In this document: piece by piece, positions 36,142 to 47,379 of the stretch
Numbering within the stretch: position 1 is the first letter of the stretch
How the letters are laid out: every line of letters begins with the position of its first letter
Position numbers and translations under genes: made by a program
Notes under the pieces: model-generated
The model's database searches: none
What the model saw: only the letters and a program-made list of their open reading frames with translations
Told to the model about the DNA's origin: nothing
NCBI GenBank assembly: GCA_022497155.1
Contig: MU385758.1
Location: forward strand, 1-64,000
Origin: Whalleya microplaca
Lineage: Eukaryota > Ascomycota > Sordariomycetes > Xylariales > Xylariaceae
Direction: 5' to 3'
DNA length: 64,000 bases

Positions 36142-36490
36142 ATATAAGCAGAATTACTAAAGCTATTAAGGCGCTGAAGCTGAAAATTAATGCAAAGAGT
36201 TCCCAAGCCCAGGAGTTTCCCCGCGTCGATGAAGTATTGTGTTGTGGGTTGAGTGGCGTGCAGGGTACCAGTGCTGTCGAAGAAACTGTTTTCCGCGGCA
36301 GAATAAAAGGAGATTCGACGGATTCTGCGGTTTTTGACGACATCGTCCGATCTGTGTACTGCTTTCGTTGATCAGGCGTAGGTGTAGGTAGGGGACTGAT
36401 GCCTGTAAGCTGGTCCACTTCGTGACTGGGAGAACGATGTTGGCCATTTGCAATAAGCTGCTCGGCTTCAGGTTCGCTTCGTACATTCAT

Positions 36491-37735
36491 AGCTATCATG
36501 ACCAACTTCATATAGAAAGAGAATGCCAATGGAGATTAAGAGGTTGGACCTATCATCCAGTTTTTGCCGCCCATGTATTATTAGGGAGTAGACTTTGGCG
36601 GACCCCAGTAACTAATACCTACGGTTAGGTAGTATTGCTGTGGGGTACAGGGTCTACGGTCTACTTACATGCTCCAGGCCAAAAGTAGTGCGGATATATT
36701 TGGTTGTCTTGTTCTTTTCACCTCTTTGAAGAGAAAGTTTAGACCGAGGCAAGCAATTGACCAGTTACTTTCCCTTTAATAAGGATGTCTTGGTATTGTA
36801 TTGGTTGTGACGGTCAATTGGCTACAAGGCTTCAGCTTTGCGGATAGCTTCTTTCACACATGGCTCGCCCTGAATACCTTCACTTATCAGCTCCCCCGTT
36901 TCAGTCTATTGCACTGCATGGGACTTACTTAGCATGTTGCACCATGAAAAAGGAATTCCAACATAGATTATGCTTGATTGGTTCTCCGTTCTACTAAGGC
37001 CATGCATGCATTGAATTGCTGTCAGCTGTGCCGCTGTGGAGCATGAAGGTCTTAGCATTTCCATCCACACTGCCACACTAGGTAACCTTACCTATTGGCG
37101 CTTGCAATGGACCCTTTCTACGCGGTTACTCGCATAAATAGTCTCATTAGCCTACCAATAACAAATCTGTGGTACTCAAGAAGACTCAAAGTACGGAATA
37201 CTAGATATATATATATATATACATACGCATTTACCATGATATCTACAACTTCGGAAAAATACGCAAGGCACACGTTTTACACCCGCCTACAGTTTACACA
37301 CATATATTATCCGTAGAATAATGGTCTTTGTTTCGAGGAGATCATCCCCACAATCTCCCAAGCATGTCGATGTGAAGAAATCTGACAAGAAATTGAACAA
37401 AAGAAAGTATAAATGAAGTCTAGTGAACTCTTCAAAGCTCAATATAGTGGTCGTCTCATTAGTAACAGTCAAGTGTTGGGTACTTTGCATCAATCAGGTA
37501 CATGCAGTTGCCACCTGAACTACCTATCCTGCATACATGTATTCTGGCAGACATAGGCATTGAGCAACCACTGTGACACACCAAAGATATTTAAGGTATA
37601 TGTACATACATACCAGCATCCAGTGTCCCGCTACATGTATTATATATAAAGTTGCATATAGTAACATCTATATATTAACCGCTGCGATCATTCACCCCAC
37701 AAACACAGCGCCTTCGAAACACACCATTCTACACC
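36491..37735. other. Intergenic region between DUF3176 remnant and F-box gene
   Basis: Upstream regions of two divergent genes. A (TA)n run lies at about 37205-37221. No gene or RNA recognised. Confidence 0.4.
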
Positions 37736-39200
37736 ATGAACTCATTACCGCCCGAAGTGCTGCAGAACTTTGCCGAGCGTCTTCGCCCTACTGATCTCAG
37801 GTCGTTGCGGCTTGTCGACAAAACCTTCGCAGCCGTAGCAGCTCGACCCTTGTTTGAGGTTATTCACTTCAACGGAGTTCCCCAGCAAGATCGATTCCCA
37901 TACTTCCCTGAGGCCATAACGTTTGACCAGAAACATATTGGTCCAAAGCGAACCGTGGAATATTCTCAATTGCATCATGCCATTTCAGAAGTGCTACCAT
38001 TAGCACCATATGTAAAAACATTCATATTCTCGCCATTTTATTATCGTGAAGGTATACTCCGCGTCTCGTTGTCATAGTTAGTAATTGATAGCTGGATCCA
38101 GGGTTCTGGCAGGACTATGGCCTTTATCTTGCATCCCAGGCGGAAGAGCCAGTAGATCCTGAAGATATTCCCGATGCTCCTGAAGACTATGAAGATGCGG
38201 TAGAGAGTGTTATTCAAGAACGGCTGTCTCGGCCAGAGCGAGAGGCCCCCTTGATTGAAGCCGGAAAGAGGACCTGGGTTGAGAATATAGCCAAGCAAAA
38301 CGCCAATGCACAGAAGGTGATTGACTTTCTAGCTAGGTTCTTCGAGGCCTCAAAGCGGCTAGAGAAGATTGAGATTAATCCATGCGAATTTGAGGGCTAT
38401 CAAGGCTTGCATTTTTATAGGTATGTCAGCTCGACCAATCTGATAGCACCAATAACTAATGCCTATTCAGTTTTGCCGTAGACAGCATGCGGAATGACTC
38501 CTCCTCAACGACCGTCGATTTTCTCGATATGCTCGGCACAGCATTGCAGTCTGTAAATAGGCATATCAAGAGCCTATGTGTGACTGAGCCCATGCCTGAG
38601 CTTATCAATGATACGTCTGCCAATCGACATATCTTTACCGGGTTGACACATCTCAGGCTTGACACTACACATGTTGAGTTTATGCTCAAGGATGCACCCA
38701 TTTCTCAGAATTTCGTAGAGCTATTCAAATGTGCGCAACCAACTCTGCGGTCCCTTGAGATAATTGGAGGTGGCAAATGGCTACAACTCCCCTCAACAGG
38801 GGAGCATTCACTGTTGAAGATGCTTTGCGATGGAACTCCGGAATCCCCTCTAGTCTTTCCAAAGCTCCAGCGCATTTACCTGTGCAGCTTGATTCTCAGC
38901 ACGCCGCCGCTAATGAAATTTATCACTTCACAGCCTAACCTCACAAGTATTGAAGTCGGCTTCGTCTTCCTTAGCACTCCGAGCTTTGGTTGGCGCTATT
39001 TTGCGAAATCACTCCCTATTTCAGTGAAGAGCTGGAAAATAAGGGGACGACTAGGCCATGAGCCAATTGCTAATAGGAGGCCGGCGGATCCCAATTGGAT
39101 GAGGGAGTGGATACCGTCAAAAGATCTGCTGTCTGATGGAGCAGGTTGGAAAATTACCGCGACTCGGCCTTTCGGTGTCACCGCGTTTCGACGTGTCTGA
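37736..39200 (+). CDS. F-box protein, 454 residues
   Basis: Probable SCF ubiquitin-ligase adaptor of the expanded fungal F-box families. Exons 37736-38051, 38102-38420 and 38471-39200; both introns are 50 nt (GTATAC...CCAG and GTATGT...CTAAT...TCAG) and the joined frame is exact. The N-terminus MNSLPPEVLQNFAERLRPTDLRSLRLVDKTFAAVAARPLF is a typical F-box (about residues 1-40). The middle is rich in acids and helix-formers. The C-terminal half has leucine-rich-repeat-like segments (LTHLRLDTTHVEFML, LRSLEIIGGGKWLQL, LQRIYLCSLILSTPPL, LTSIEVGFVFL) that would form the substrate-recognition surface. The substrate is unknown. Confidence 0.87.
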
Positions 39201-39429
39201 TTTGAATGCTTTGCAGTATTCGCGACTTTGCAGCCATGTCTCATTGAGTTATTCGGCGAGACGAATTAGGTTTAGGGTGCATCGCTCAAAATAGCTACGC
39301 TTTGAATACACCGCTATAGCGATGTCTTAGAAATCTAATTAGACAACTTGCATTGATCCCTCATGGCAGAGAGGAAGCGAAAGTTGTCAGTCCAGCTACC
39401 GTTCAATTTCACCTCAACAGTACCCGAGA

Positions 39430-40186
39430 ATGGCTGTTACGCAGCCGTTCAATGCTTTCACTTCTGAGAGGCTCGTGTATCGGGCCGTAGATGATACTCT
39501 AGAAGACGAGGCATTCGTACACTCAATTCAAAGAGATGCCGAGGCACAGTCCGGTGCTAGTTATGGTCTTTTGAGGCCTGAGAGCAAAAAAGACAGCAAC
39601 GTGTTTAAACAACACATTGCGGAGAAATGTCTCCTCGGTGCCATTGTGTATTTGCCACCAACCCCCGGAGATGAGATGATCGGTGAGCCCGTAGGCATCA
39701 TATGCCTTAAGGCGAATCCGCCGTATCAGGCATATCACAGATGGAGTGATATCAGTATCGATATCCTGAGAAAATACCGCGGTAAGGGATATGGAGGCGA
39801 GGCAATTCAGTGGGCGTTATGGTACGGCTTCCAGATGGCGGGTCTGCATCGCATCCAGATACAAGCTTACTCATTTAATCAAGGTGCTAGTGAGTAGCAT
39901 TTGAAGTCATACTACCCCCTCAATTGTGTTACATGAGCGGAAACCCGTTATGCCTGTATACTTGGGGTTCGAAACCCCGAAACGAGCCTTACAGTTCCTA
40001 ATTGCTCGCCAAACTTTCAACATAGAATGCATACTGATTCTTGATCATGAAGTGCGGTTGTACGAGAAGTTTGGTTTTAAGCTGGAGGGTAAACAACGAG
40101 ATCATATGTGGTTCAATGGAGGATGGCATGACAACGTCATTTTCGGTATACTGGAAAATGAGTGGCGCGAGTTGAAAAAAGCGTAG
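39430..40186 (+). CDS. GNAT-family N-acetyltransferase, 197 residues
   Basis: RimJ/RimL-like acetyl-CoA-dependent N-acetyltransferase; substrate unknown. Exons 39430-39889 and 40053-40186, intron of 163 nt (GTGAGT...AAG). The splice joins AYSFNQGA to MRLYEKFGFKLEG, restoring the family C-terminus. The N-terminus has TSERLVYRAVDD, typical of this subgroup. The acetyl-CoA pyrophosphate loop is RKYRGKGYGGEAI (consensus R/QxxGxG/A), preceded by the beta4 strand ISIDIL. The C-terminal RDHMWFNGGWHDNVIFGIL motif is conserved in fungal GNATs of this type. The intron is long for this window and its acceptor is the weakest part of the model. Confidence 0.88.
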
Positions 40187-41122
40187 CGTAGTAAGGAGAT
40201 ATGAGGATATTATATAAAATAATAACTAAGAGTCCTGCTATGAGAACTAGAGGGAGCACTGTGAGTATTACTCTACCTTTCCATCAGGGGTAAAATTGTT
40301 GGGTTAGTTCAACTTAGGGCACAGCAAAATGTCGCTATAAATGCATAGATGCATATATATCATGTATAAGTTACCACGAGAAACCCATAAGGCGAGTACC
40401 AAATTTCCAATCCATGATAAAATTGTCATGACTTGTAAGGGAGTCATTGGGAAAGGTCCCAAATGACCTTCATTTCAACGTGTTGATCATCCTTTAGTTA
40501 GCCCTCGGCCAATGACGCGATGATGGATAATAGAGTTGTACAGCTTTCTAAGTCTTTGAAAGCAGACAGGAGGTGGGCATGCGATGATAATGTGGGAACC
40601 AGTCATGTTGCTGGGTGTAAAATCAAAACATGGAGGCACTTGATGGCGCCAAGCGGCGCAACTGAGCTTATTCCTACTTGAATACATGCACTCCATAAAT
40701 ATATAATGTATGGGACAAATCCATGAGGAACAAAATAGCTTACTTGGCGCAAGGTGAAATTATAACGGGCAAAAACCCCTTTATATACATATACAGGAGG
40801 TAGCCATTCGAAGCTTCGTATTAGCCTACAGCCCTATAGGGCGTCCCCCAACAATAGTCGCAAGCAATATCATGCCATCTTAATCAAAAGGGATGTAACT
40901 TGATTTAGTAACTAACCGTTGGCTTGAAATCTGCGTGGGCAGGGAAAGAAAAAGAGAAAAGATTAGCTAGTCATAGTCCCTGTAAGCCAGCCTTAGTTCG
41001 GCCCCGAGTCCCGCTCCAGTAGGAGGAGCATCTCGATGAAACTATATTCAGGAGTTGCGTAACGGACCTATAGATACAAGACTCCATGTGCCCCAAAGCC
41101 CACTATACGCAAACTATCCATA
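40187..41122. other. Intergenic region
   Basis: Holds the inverted LTR-like fragment at about 40680-40855. No other feature is supported. Confidence 0.4.
40680..40855 (-). repeat. LTR-like dispersed repeat with TATA box (copy 3, inverted)
   Basis: On the minus strand it reads TGTTGGGGGACGCCCTATAG, then GTATATGTATATAAAGGGG, TTTCACCTTGCGCC and TTTGTCCCATACA. These blocks occur in the same order at 21100-21275. No clean target duplication was found. Confidence 0.5.
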
Positions 41123-42942
41123 TCATATTTCTGCTACCTGCCGAGAAGTGGTAGTTGATGTTCTACACATCCGCCCATCCGCATCAACGGTATAGGCTTC
41201 ACTTCCAACCGCCACTGTAGCATATAACATATTGTTCGGGTCATATTTTTTCTTAATGTCCAATAGCTTCCCATAGTTGGTCCCGAAAAATGTGTCTTGC
41301 CATTGAGGTTGTTGGAAATCAGCCTCATTCATGTATGCACCGGCACCAGGGGTAGCTGCTTCAATGACAGGCTGTATCTGGTCGGTGATTTTGCGTTGTG
41401 CCTCAACTCCGTCTTGGAAGGGAACTTGGAAGCTCCAGGGGAGGGTTAAGGACGACTGGACAATCGAACTACGCCACTGCGGCAGTACTGCATTGACATT
41501 GTTCTGGCCAAACGATGCAACATTAAGCCCCACGCCAATAAAGGTCACACCTAGTTCTGCTATGTGGCGTGCGGTTGATGAAAAGTTCGGAAGCACTGAG
41601 CGAGGTATTAAACGTCCTCCGAAGAGCTGAGTGCCGACTTGAATATTGCCCTCGGGAAGCGGGCCCCAGTGATTATCGTAGTGGTCGTAATAGCTCGAGA
41701 ACTCGGTGAAATTAGGCTTGAAAGTGACACCCATTGCCGCGACAGAGTCGATGAAAGGTTGGAGGATATTTTCAGCGTCTTCTTTGGTCTTGTTATATGC
41801 AGTCATGGCTGGAACTTGGAGGAAGGTGTCGGTAAAGAAGTAAATGATCATAACACCAGAGTCGACAATGGCCGGGAGGGCTGCGTGGAAGGCGTCGATA
41901 ATGTCAAAAATTTGCTCCGGGTTTGTTTCTGACCTGCTGATCAAGAAAGTTGCACCGCTCACTGTAGCATCTGGATGCGCTCGTACGGTCATCGAGACTA
42001 CGACTCCGAATGTGCTGCCACCCCCTCCACTAAGAGCCCAGTAAAGGTCTTGTTCTTGAGTTGCTGATGCTACCAGGAACTGACCTGTTGGTGTGATAAC
42101 TTCAAAGGAGAGAGTATTATCGGCAGCCAAGCCGAAGTTTGAACTAAGTGCTGAATGACCTCCACCCTGCGTATAACTTCCTGCCAGACCGACCGAGGGA
42201 CATTCACCCGACACAACAACAAGCCCAGCCTCGTGTGCTGCAGTGAGAGCTTCGAAGCCCTGGACACCCGCTCCAATCTTCAACGCCTTACCTTTGTAGG
42301 AGCCATCGTCCCAGTCTAGCACCTCGATGCTCTTCAGATGATGAGTCCATACCGCCAGCGCGCCGGCCCCTGTTGACCGACCTAAGTAGTCATGCCCAGT
42401 GTTGCGGATAACGAAGCGAAGGTTCTTCTCCTCTGCAAACTTGAGCGCGGCAGTGATATCATCTGAGCCAGTGGCGTTCACTGCATAGCTGATATAGTTG
42501 CCAAGAGTGCATGGCTTTTGTAGCGGCTGCCAAGGGTCGCAACTCTGATTGGCGAACAAGGGCGCCATGACAGATGAAGAGGATTCCATGCTGCAGCAGG
42601 TTAAATAGGGCGTCATATCATCTTGCACATACAGGATTGGCATGCACGCGATTAGATGGTGCCGGCAGATACTCACTGGACTCCCGAATACAACCATTGG
42701 GCCTGCAGAGCGGCACACTCTGCCGCGTTGAAGGTTGGAATATGACACGGCGATCCTAACGGGATGGTGGCGATCAAACGGCCGCCGACCGTGTTATTCA
42801 GTGCAGTCCATTCATCTTCGGAGGGCCAACAGGCATCGCCGGGCAAGCACTTGCAGCTGGCAGGCCTCCCTTCTGGTGTGGTGGTAGCAGCGCTTGTGAC
42901 TAGTGTGGATAACAACAGCAAAGAGAAGGAAGTCAACCGCAT
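41123..42942 (-). CDS. Secreted FAD-linked oxidoreductase (berberine-bridge-enzyme type)
   Basis: VAO/PCMH-superfamily flavoprotein oxidase with an FAD_binding_4 domain and C-terminal BBE motif; substrate unknown (family members oxidise sugars, alkaloids or other secondary metabolites). Exons 42942-42677 and 42590-41123, intron 86 nt (GTGAGT...TGCAG), 577 residues. I start at 42942, MRLTSFSLLLLSTLVTSA, a clear signal peptide. The FAD domain begins near residue 125. Both expected covalent FAD attachment residues are visible: His in RNTGHDYLGRSTG and Cys in SGECPSVGLAGSYTQGGGHS, suggesting bicovalent flavinylation. The C-terminus carries the BBE signature as NYGKLLDIKKKYDPNNML. Several NxS/T sites fit secretion. 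It stands alone, with no cluster partner beside it. Confidence 0.92.
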
Positions 42943-43796
42943 AATGGCAAAAAAGAAAAAAATGCGATGCGATCCTGAGAACAATTTGTGAATAGTGACT
43001 ACATCAAGAGGGTGTGGAAGATGAGTGAGCTCCTATCCTGGGTGACAATTGACATCTTACATCAATTGAATCTTCGCCATGTGCAAATCACAAAAGCAAC
43101 CGAAGCTTGTAACGTTGAGCAATGTTGCAATGGGACATACACGCGTAATCCTGGTTCGTATGGGGCTCCGTTCCTATGTACATCTGCGTATGTACGGCAC
43201 AGCCGACTTTTGGTTTATATCTTCAGGTGAAAATAAGCAACCCCTATGACTAACAAGCAGTACGAATACTTACACCAAACCCATGACATCTTGAAGGTAG
43301 TTCAGTTAGTCGGCGCAGGAATGGGAAAGTACTCCGGCCAGATTCCCTGTTTGGGGTGCAGGGCTTGTTCATTGGAGATATAAGCGACGATTTACAAGAT
43401 TTTCTTGATGTTGGTGATGGATAGATACAGATGACAATGGGCAGTTCTTGGTTTGGAGCACTCGGTAAACCTCGTCTCTCCACTATTCTTGCTAAGCTTC
43501 TCTCTAAGTTGTGCGTATTCTGGGGAAATCTGTCCGTCCTTATTAAGTAAACTGACACGAGATCTCAACAACCTTGAATGGACAAGAGTTGGCCAAAGCA
43601 AAGCGGAGTCAAACGAATGCAGCTTACATGATAACACCCCAAAAACCGCAACCCCTCGTCTCTTGCGGCATCCCCGATCCCATAGAAACCGGCGCCGACA
43701 GTGGTTAACCCAATTATTATATGGACAGAAAATATCCCTGTGACTACACAGTAGATGCCCGTATCGCTAGCTGGCTAGGTAATACTACCTAAGCAC
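42943..43796. other. Intergenic region
   Basis: Promoter side of the oxidase gene. Frames at 43250-43637 on the minus strand overlap each other and look like no known family; not supported as genes. Confidence 0.4.
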
Positions 43797-43804
43797 TTAT
43801 TTTC

Positions 43805-44354
43805 CGGCCCAGGTAGAAAAACCACGGTTATTTTTTAGAAAAACCACTAATTTTAAATCTACTTAAGTACCCACTGAATATCTCGGTAACGCACACAACA
43901 TGGGCTCTCATACAAACTAGTATGGAAATCAATGTCAATCTCAGATATCGGCTATCACCCATCATTGTCATTGATATAGTACTTTTATTTAAGTGAAGTT
44001 TATACATAAGTATAAGTACCTTTGGTAGGTACTTTTATACAAGTATATTTTATATATAGATATAAGTACCTTTAGCTCAGGTACTTATTTTCAAGTCAAT
44101 TGTATATACGGGTATAAGTACCTGAAAAAAGGTACTTCTAATTGAGTGAATATTATATACAAACTCAGGTACCTTACAATCAACTGCCTATATATCAAAG
44201 ATACTTTAGTTTAAGTGAGATATACGTATAAAATAAGGTATCACAAATGCAGCTGTCTGTGCATATGGGATTGACACTGATCTACATATTACGTTATATG
44301 GAAGCCCATGTCACGCCTGTGCGAAGTGGATGTGTGGTTTTTCTACCTGGGCCG
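43805..44354. mobile_element. hAT-like MITE, 550 bp, perfect 21-bp TIRs and 8-bp target duplication
   Basis: The left end CGGCCCAGGTAGAAAAACCAC (43805-43825) is the exact reverse complement of the right end (44334-44354). Both sides are flanked by the identical 8-mer TTATTTTC (43797-43804 and 44355-44362). An 8-bp duplication is typical of hAT elements, and 550 bp without an open frame makes it a miniature, non-autonomous copy. Perfect TIRs suggest a recent insertion. Confidence 0.9.
43978..44175. repeat. About 51-bp hairpin-forming tandem repeat within the MITE
   Basis: TATAAGTACCT recurs at 44011, 44061 and 44113, each followed after a few bases by AGGTACTT, so every unit can fold as a small hairpin. 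Spacing is 50-52 bp. Confidence 0.7.
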
Positions 44355-44362
44355 TTATTTTC

Positions 44363-45496
44363 TAGATTGGTTCTCTAATCCTGTAGATATATTCTATGTA
44401 CTTAACAGGGGTATCAGTACGGGATTTCAAGGGTAGTTGTGGAGCATAATCCGTACATGCTATGTACATAAGTGTAAAAGTATGAACCTCCTCTCAAATA
44501 CCTTGTTAACCTCGCAGATTATCGTTCTCGTACCTACCCTGGCATTTTAAATAGTCAAATACAGGTACCATACAAGAGTGTATGAAGGAGGGCATATGAC
44601 TAGCTAGATATTAGGTGTTATGTAGTAAACCCCGTTTAGTAGATATAAAGTGACCAGAGCCATGTCTGATTTACAGAGTGATTTACAGGGGCATCTACTG
44701 TACTGCCCTACATCTAGTCACCATGTTGTTTAGTGCAGGACTTTGCGGCATCCAGGTGAAAGCACATTGCCACTCTGGCAATCTGGACGGCAAACTTAGG
44801 TAACAAATAGCCTCTTGTAAATTACAGCGACTTGACATGTTGTTGGGGTCAAAATACCACTGATCAGCGTGGGGGTTCCTAGGATCGACACTATTTCCTT
44901 TGTAAGTGGTCAATCATGATGTAGAATATCTCCAAAATTAAGCTCGGCCCCGGTATGGAGGTGTAGATATGTATTCATCTCATTTTTGTAACTCGACTAC
45001 CACGCTAGCCCTGCCCATATTTACAATGCATATGCACAAATGTCATATGATAACTTGTAGCACCATTAAGGAAATCGCGGGTAGGCAATCCTTGATTGTA
45101 ACCATGTCCAGATGCAGGATCTCCAGGCATGATAATGCCGCGAAACCAACACGTGGATTGTTAAAACGTGTTGTAGACTTGGCTGTCCATGAGCGTCCAC
45201 TCGTACATGCCAAGTAAAGAGATTTCCAATGTGTGATATGATAGTAAAGAGGGCAATTTTCAAGCGATATCCAACCACAGATGATATTTCTATATAGACT
45301 TCTAGAGGATGGATCGCTCCAACTGAGGCGGAGCCAATCGCATTGAATCATTGCAGTGATTATATAACACCGTGCCTCTCAAATCTCACAATTACCATCT
45401 ACATAATGTATTAACCCCCACAGTAAGTGGTCTAGCTTCGGAGAGGTTGGACCCTTTGTGCTCAGCATCCCGGATTGCTGGAAAATAATCAACACC
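44363..45496. other. Intergenic region
   Basis: No supported gene. Short frames at 44695-45351 on both strands have no family resemblance. Confidence 0.4.
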
Positions 45497-47379
45497 ATGA
45501 GTTGGACCTATAACACACCAGAAAGTACACGGACAGAAGGGCCACAAATTACAGCCATTGCATCGACTTTCACTGGTGCCTCGTTCATTTTGATCTGTCT
45601 GAGAGTTTATGTCAGAGGATGGCTCGTGAAGGCATTCGGCAACGGTAAGTTGGTATCAAGCTAGTTGATATGTCTTGGCGATATGTCTTGACGCTAATAA
45701 CGACCCCATCTGGTTTAGATGATTGGATGATAATGATATCCTGGGTATGTCGGATATGGAGTTAGAAATGAGAAAAAGCTGACTTGAGACTAGTTAGGAA
45801 CGTGTGTCTATGCGGCCTGTACGATGATCCGTGTGTGATGCCAACTGATCGTTTCTAAATGTGCTCTACCTAACTTTTATGTAAGAGACGAAATGGGGTC
45901 TCGGGTTCACAAAGCTTGATGACATGCCGGAACAAAACTTGTATAGCTTTGGTTTAGTAAGGCCCATCCCTTCACTATACATGGTAAATGGTTAATGATT
46001 AACAGGTACAATATATTGGAGCTTCCTTGTTAGTGTTCCCAAGTAGTGAGTGCTTAAGTTCTGGACTGATGAAATAAATACCAGCTATGTCGTTGCTATT
46101 TGGGGGTTCAAGATGAGCCTCTTGTTATCTTACATGCGGCTGCTTCTAGGAGGATATCGTATGGCAGCAATAATAATCGCAATAGCTTGTACGATGGCAC
46201 ACATAGCATTCGTCTGCGTTTTCCTTTTCCTCTGCACACCAGTACGTATCACCTGCTACTAGCACGACAGGAAGTTTTCTAATTTATAGGACTAGATTGA
46301 AAAGCAATGGGACCCTAATGTTACGTGGGGGCACTGTGCAGAAGCTGTTCCATTCTATTTGAGCTTCTCTTCAATGACAATTTGCTTCGATGCCGCAGTG
46401 TACGTCGACTGGAAGTGATATAGTATAACTCATAATAACAATCCTAGGTTTATACTACCGTTTCCCGTACTCCTGAAGTCCAGGATGCAACTTCGAAAAA
46501 AGGTTGTTCTCCTCTGCCTATTCGCACTTGGCATACCATAGATCCCGACCATTCGGGACACCCTAAGTACCGGGACCGCAATAACTAAATTCCGCCATAT
46601 AAAAGTCACCATATTTAAATAACAATAGAAAATTAACAACTTGTCTAAAATAAAAATAAAAATTACCGTTTAGTAACATTTCTTTTAATTAATTTGTTAG
46701 TTTATTTGGCATTTTGATTATTTTGCCGGAACGAGTTTATTTTATAGGTATAAATGGGACCTAAATAAAGAAATTTTCCTCGGAATCCTCTTTTTCGGAA
46801 TCTTTCTCTTTTATATTATCCATAATAACTATAATTTCCTTTTAAATATTATTTATAGCTTCATTGTCTTTTTGTTTCTCCTTCTAAATTTTTTAAAGTA
46901 TTTAAAAGTGTTGGTTTAAATTAAAAACTCGCCGTTTTTTTCTTTTTAGCTTCAAGCGTTTAACTTTTTTTTTAAACACTTAATCTCCCTGTCTTTTAAT
47001 AATAAATTTATATTTAACTCTTTTATACGATTAATAAGCTTGCGGATTTTATAACTAAAACCTAGTGTGCGTCCTTTAGTTAAATCTTTAATTTAACGCT
47101 TTATAGCTGGTATAAAAATTATATTTATATAAGCTTATTAAAATTCAGTTTTATTTACTTCTTTTTTGTTTTATTAAATCTTTAAATAACTTAAAGCCTT
47201 TTTTTTTAATATTAGCTAGTTTTTTATAACTTTAAAACTAAAGCAGATATTCTTTATAATAAAAGCCTTATTCCTAGCTTAGGTATAAATCCTTATAAAA
47301 TTCAGCTTATTTACCGGAGCTAAATCAGTCTAATAGTTATATTTTTTTAACAGATCTCGATATTGGCGTTTAAGTTAAT

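Larger units (their letters stand above)
32747..36490 (-). pseudogene. DUF3176-family membrane protein gene, split by an LTR element
   Basis: Fungal DUF3176 membrane protein of unknown function, broken in two. The N-terminal piece lies at 36490-36142 (from MNVRSEPEAEQ): a polar head, then WAWELFALIFSFSALIALVILLI, the first membrane helix. The rest resumes at 34542: DNRPLSQWHFFVPVNALVS, then FDRFDDASRGPWGSLWLVIWL, the family signature, and a long extracellular-type segment with many N-glycosylation sites and paired Cys. It ends in a last membrane helix (LPLLTSIVGLLFVLLSIL) and cytosolic tail, stop at 32747. The 1.6-kb LTR element at 34543-36141 sits between Leu-Ile and Tyr-Ile-Asp of helix 1 and the following loop. 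Removing it with one ATAT copy restores the frame. A second problem is at about 34250-34300, where the frame after IWLRAR ends at TGA while the next family segment (NLVVHWVAIGAVVTILLLAF) is in another frame. A GTGAGC donor is present but the phase does not fit, so a 1-nt frameshift is likely. Confidence 0.85.

Noticed and set aside
39955..39985. A T-arm-like sequence (GGGGTTCGAAACCCC) suggesting a tRNA
   Set aside because: No acceptor, D or anticodon arm can be built around it, and it lies inside the GNAT intron.
43250..43637. Overlapping minus-strand frames of 81 and 102 residues
   Set aside because: Mutually overlapping in different frames, without family resemblance or a clear start context.
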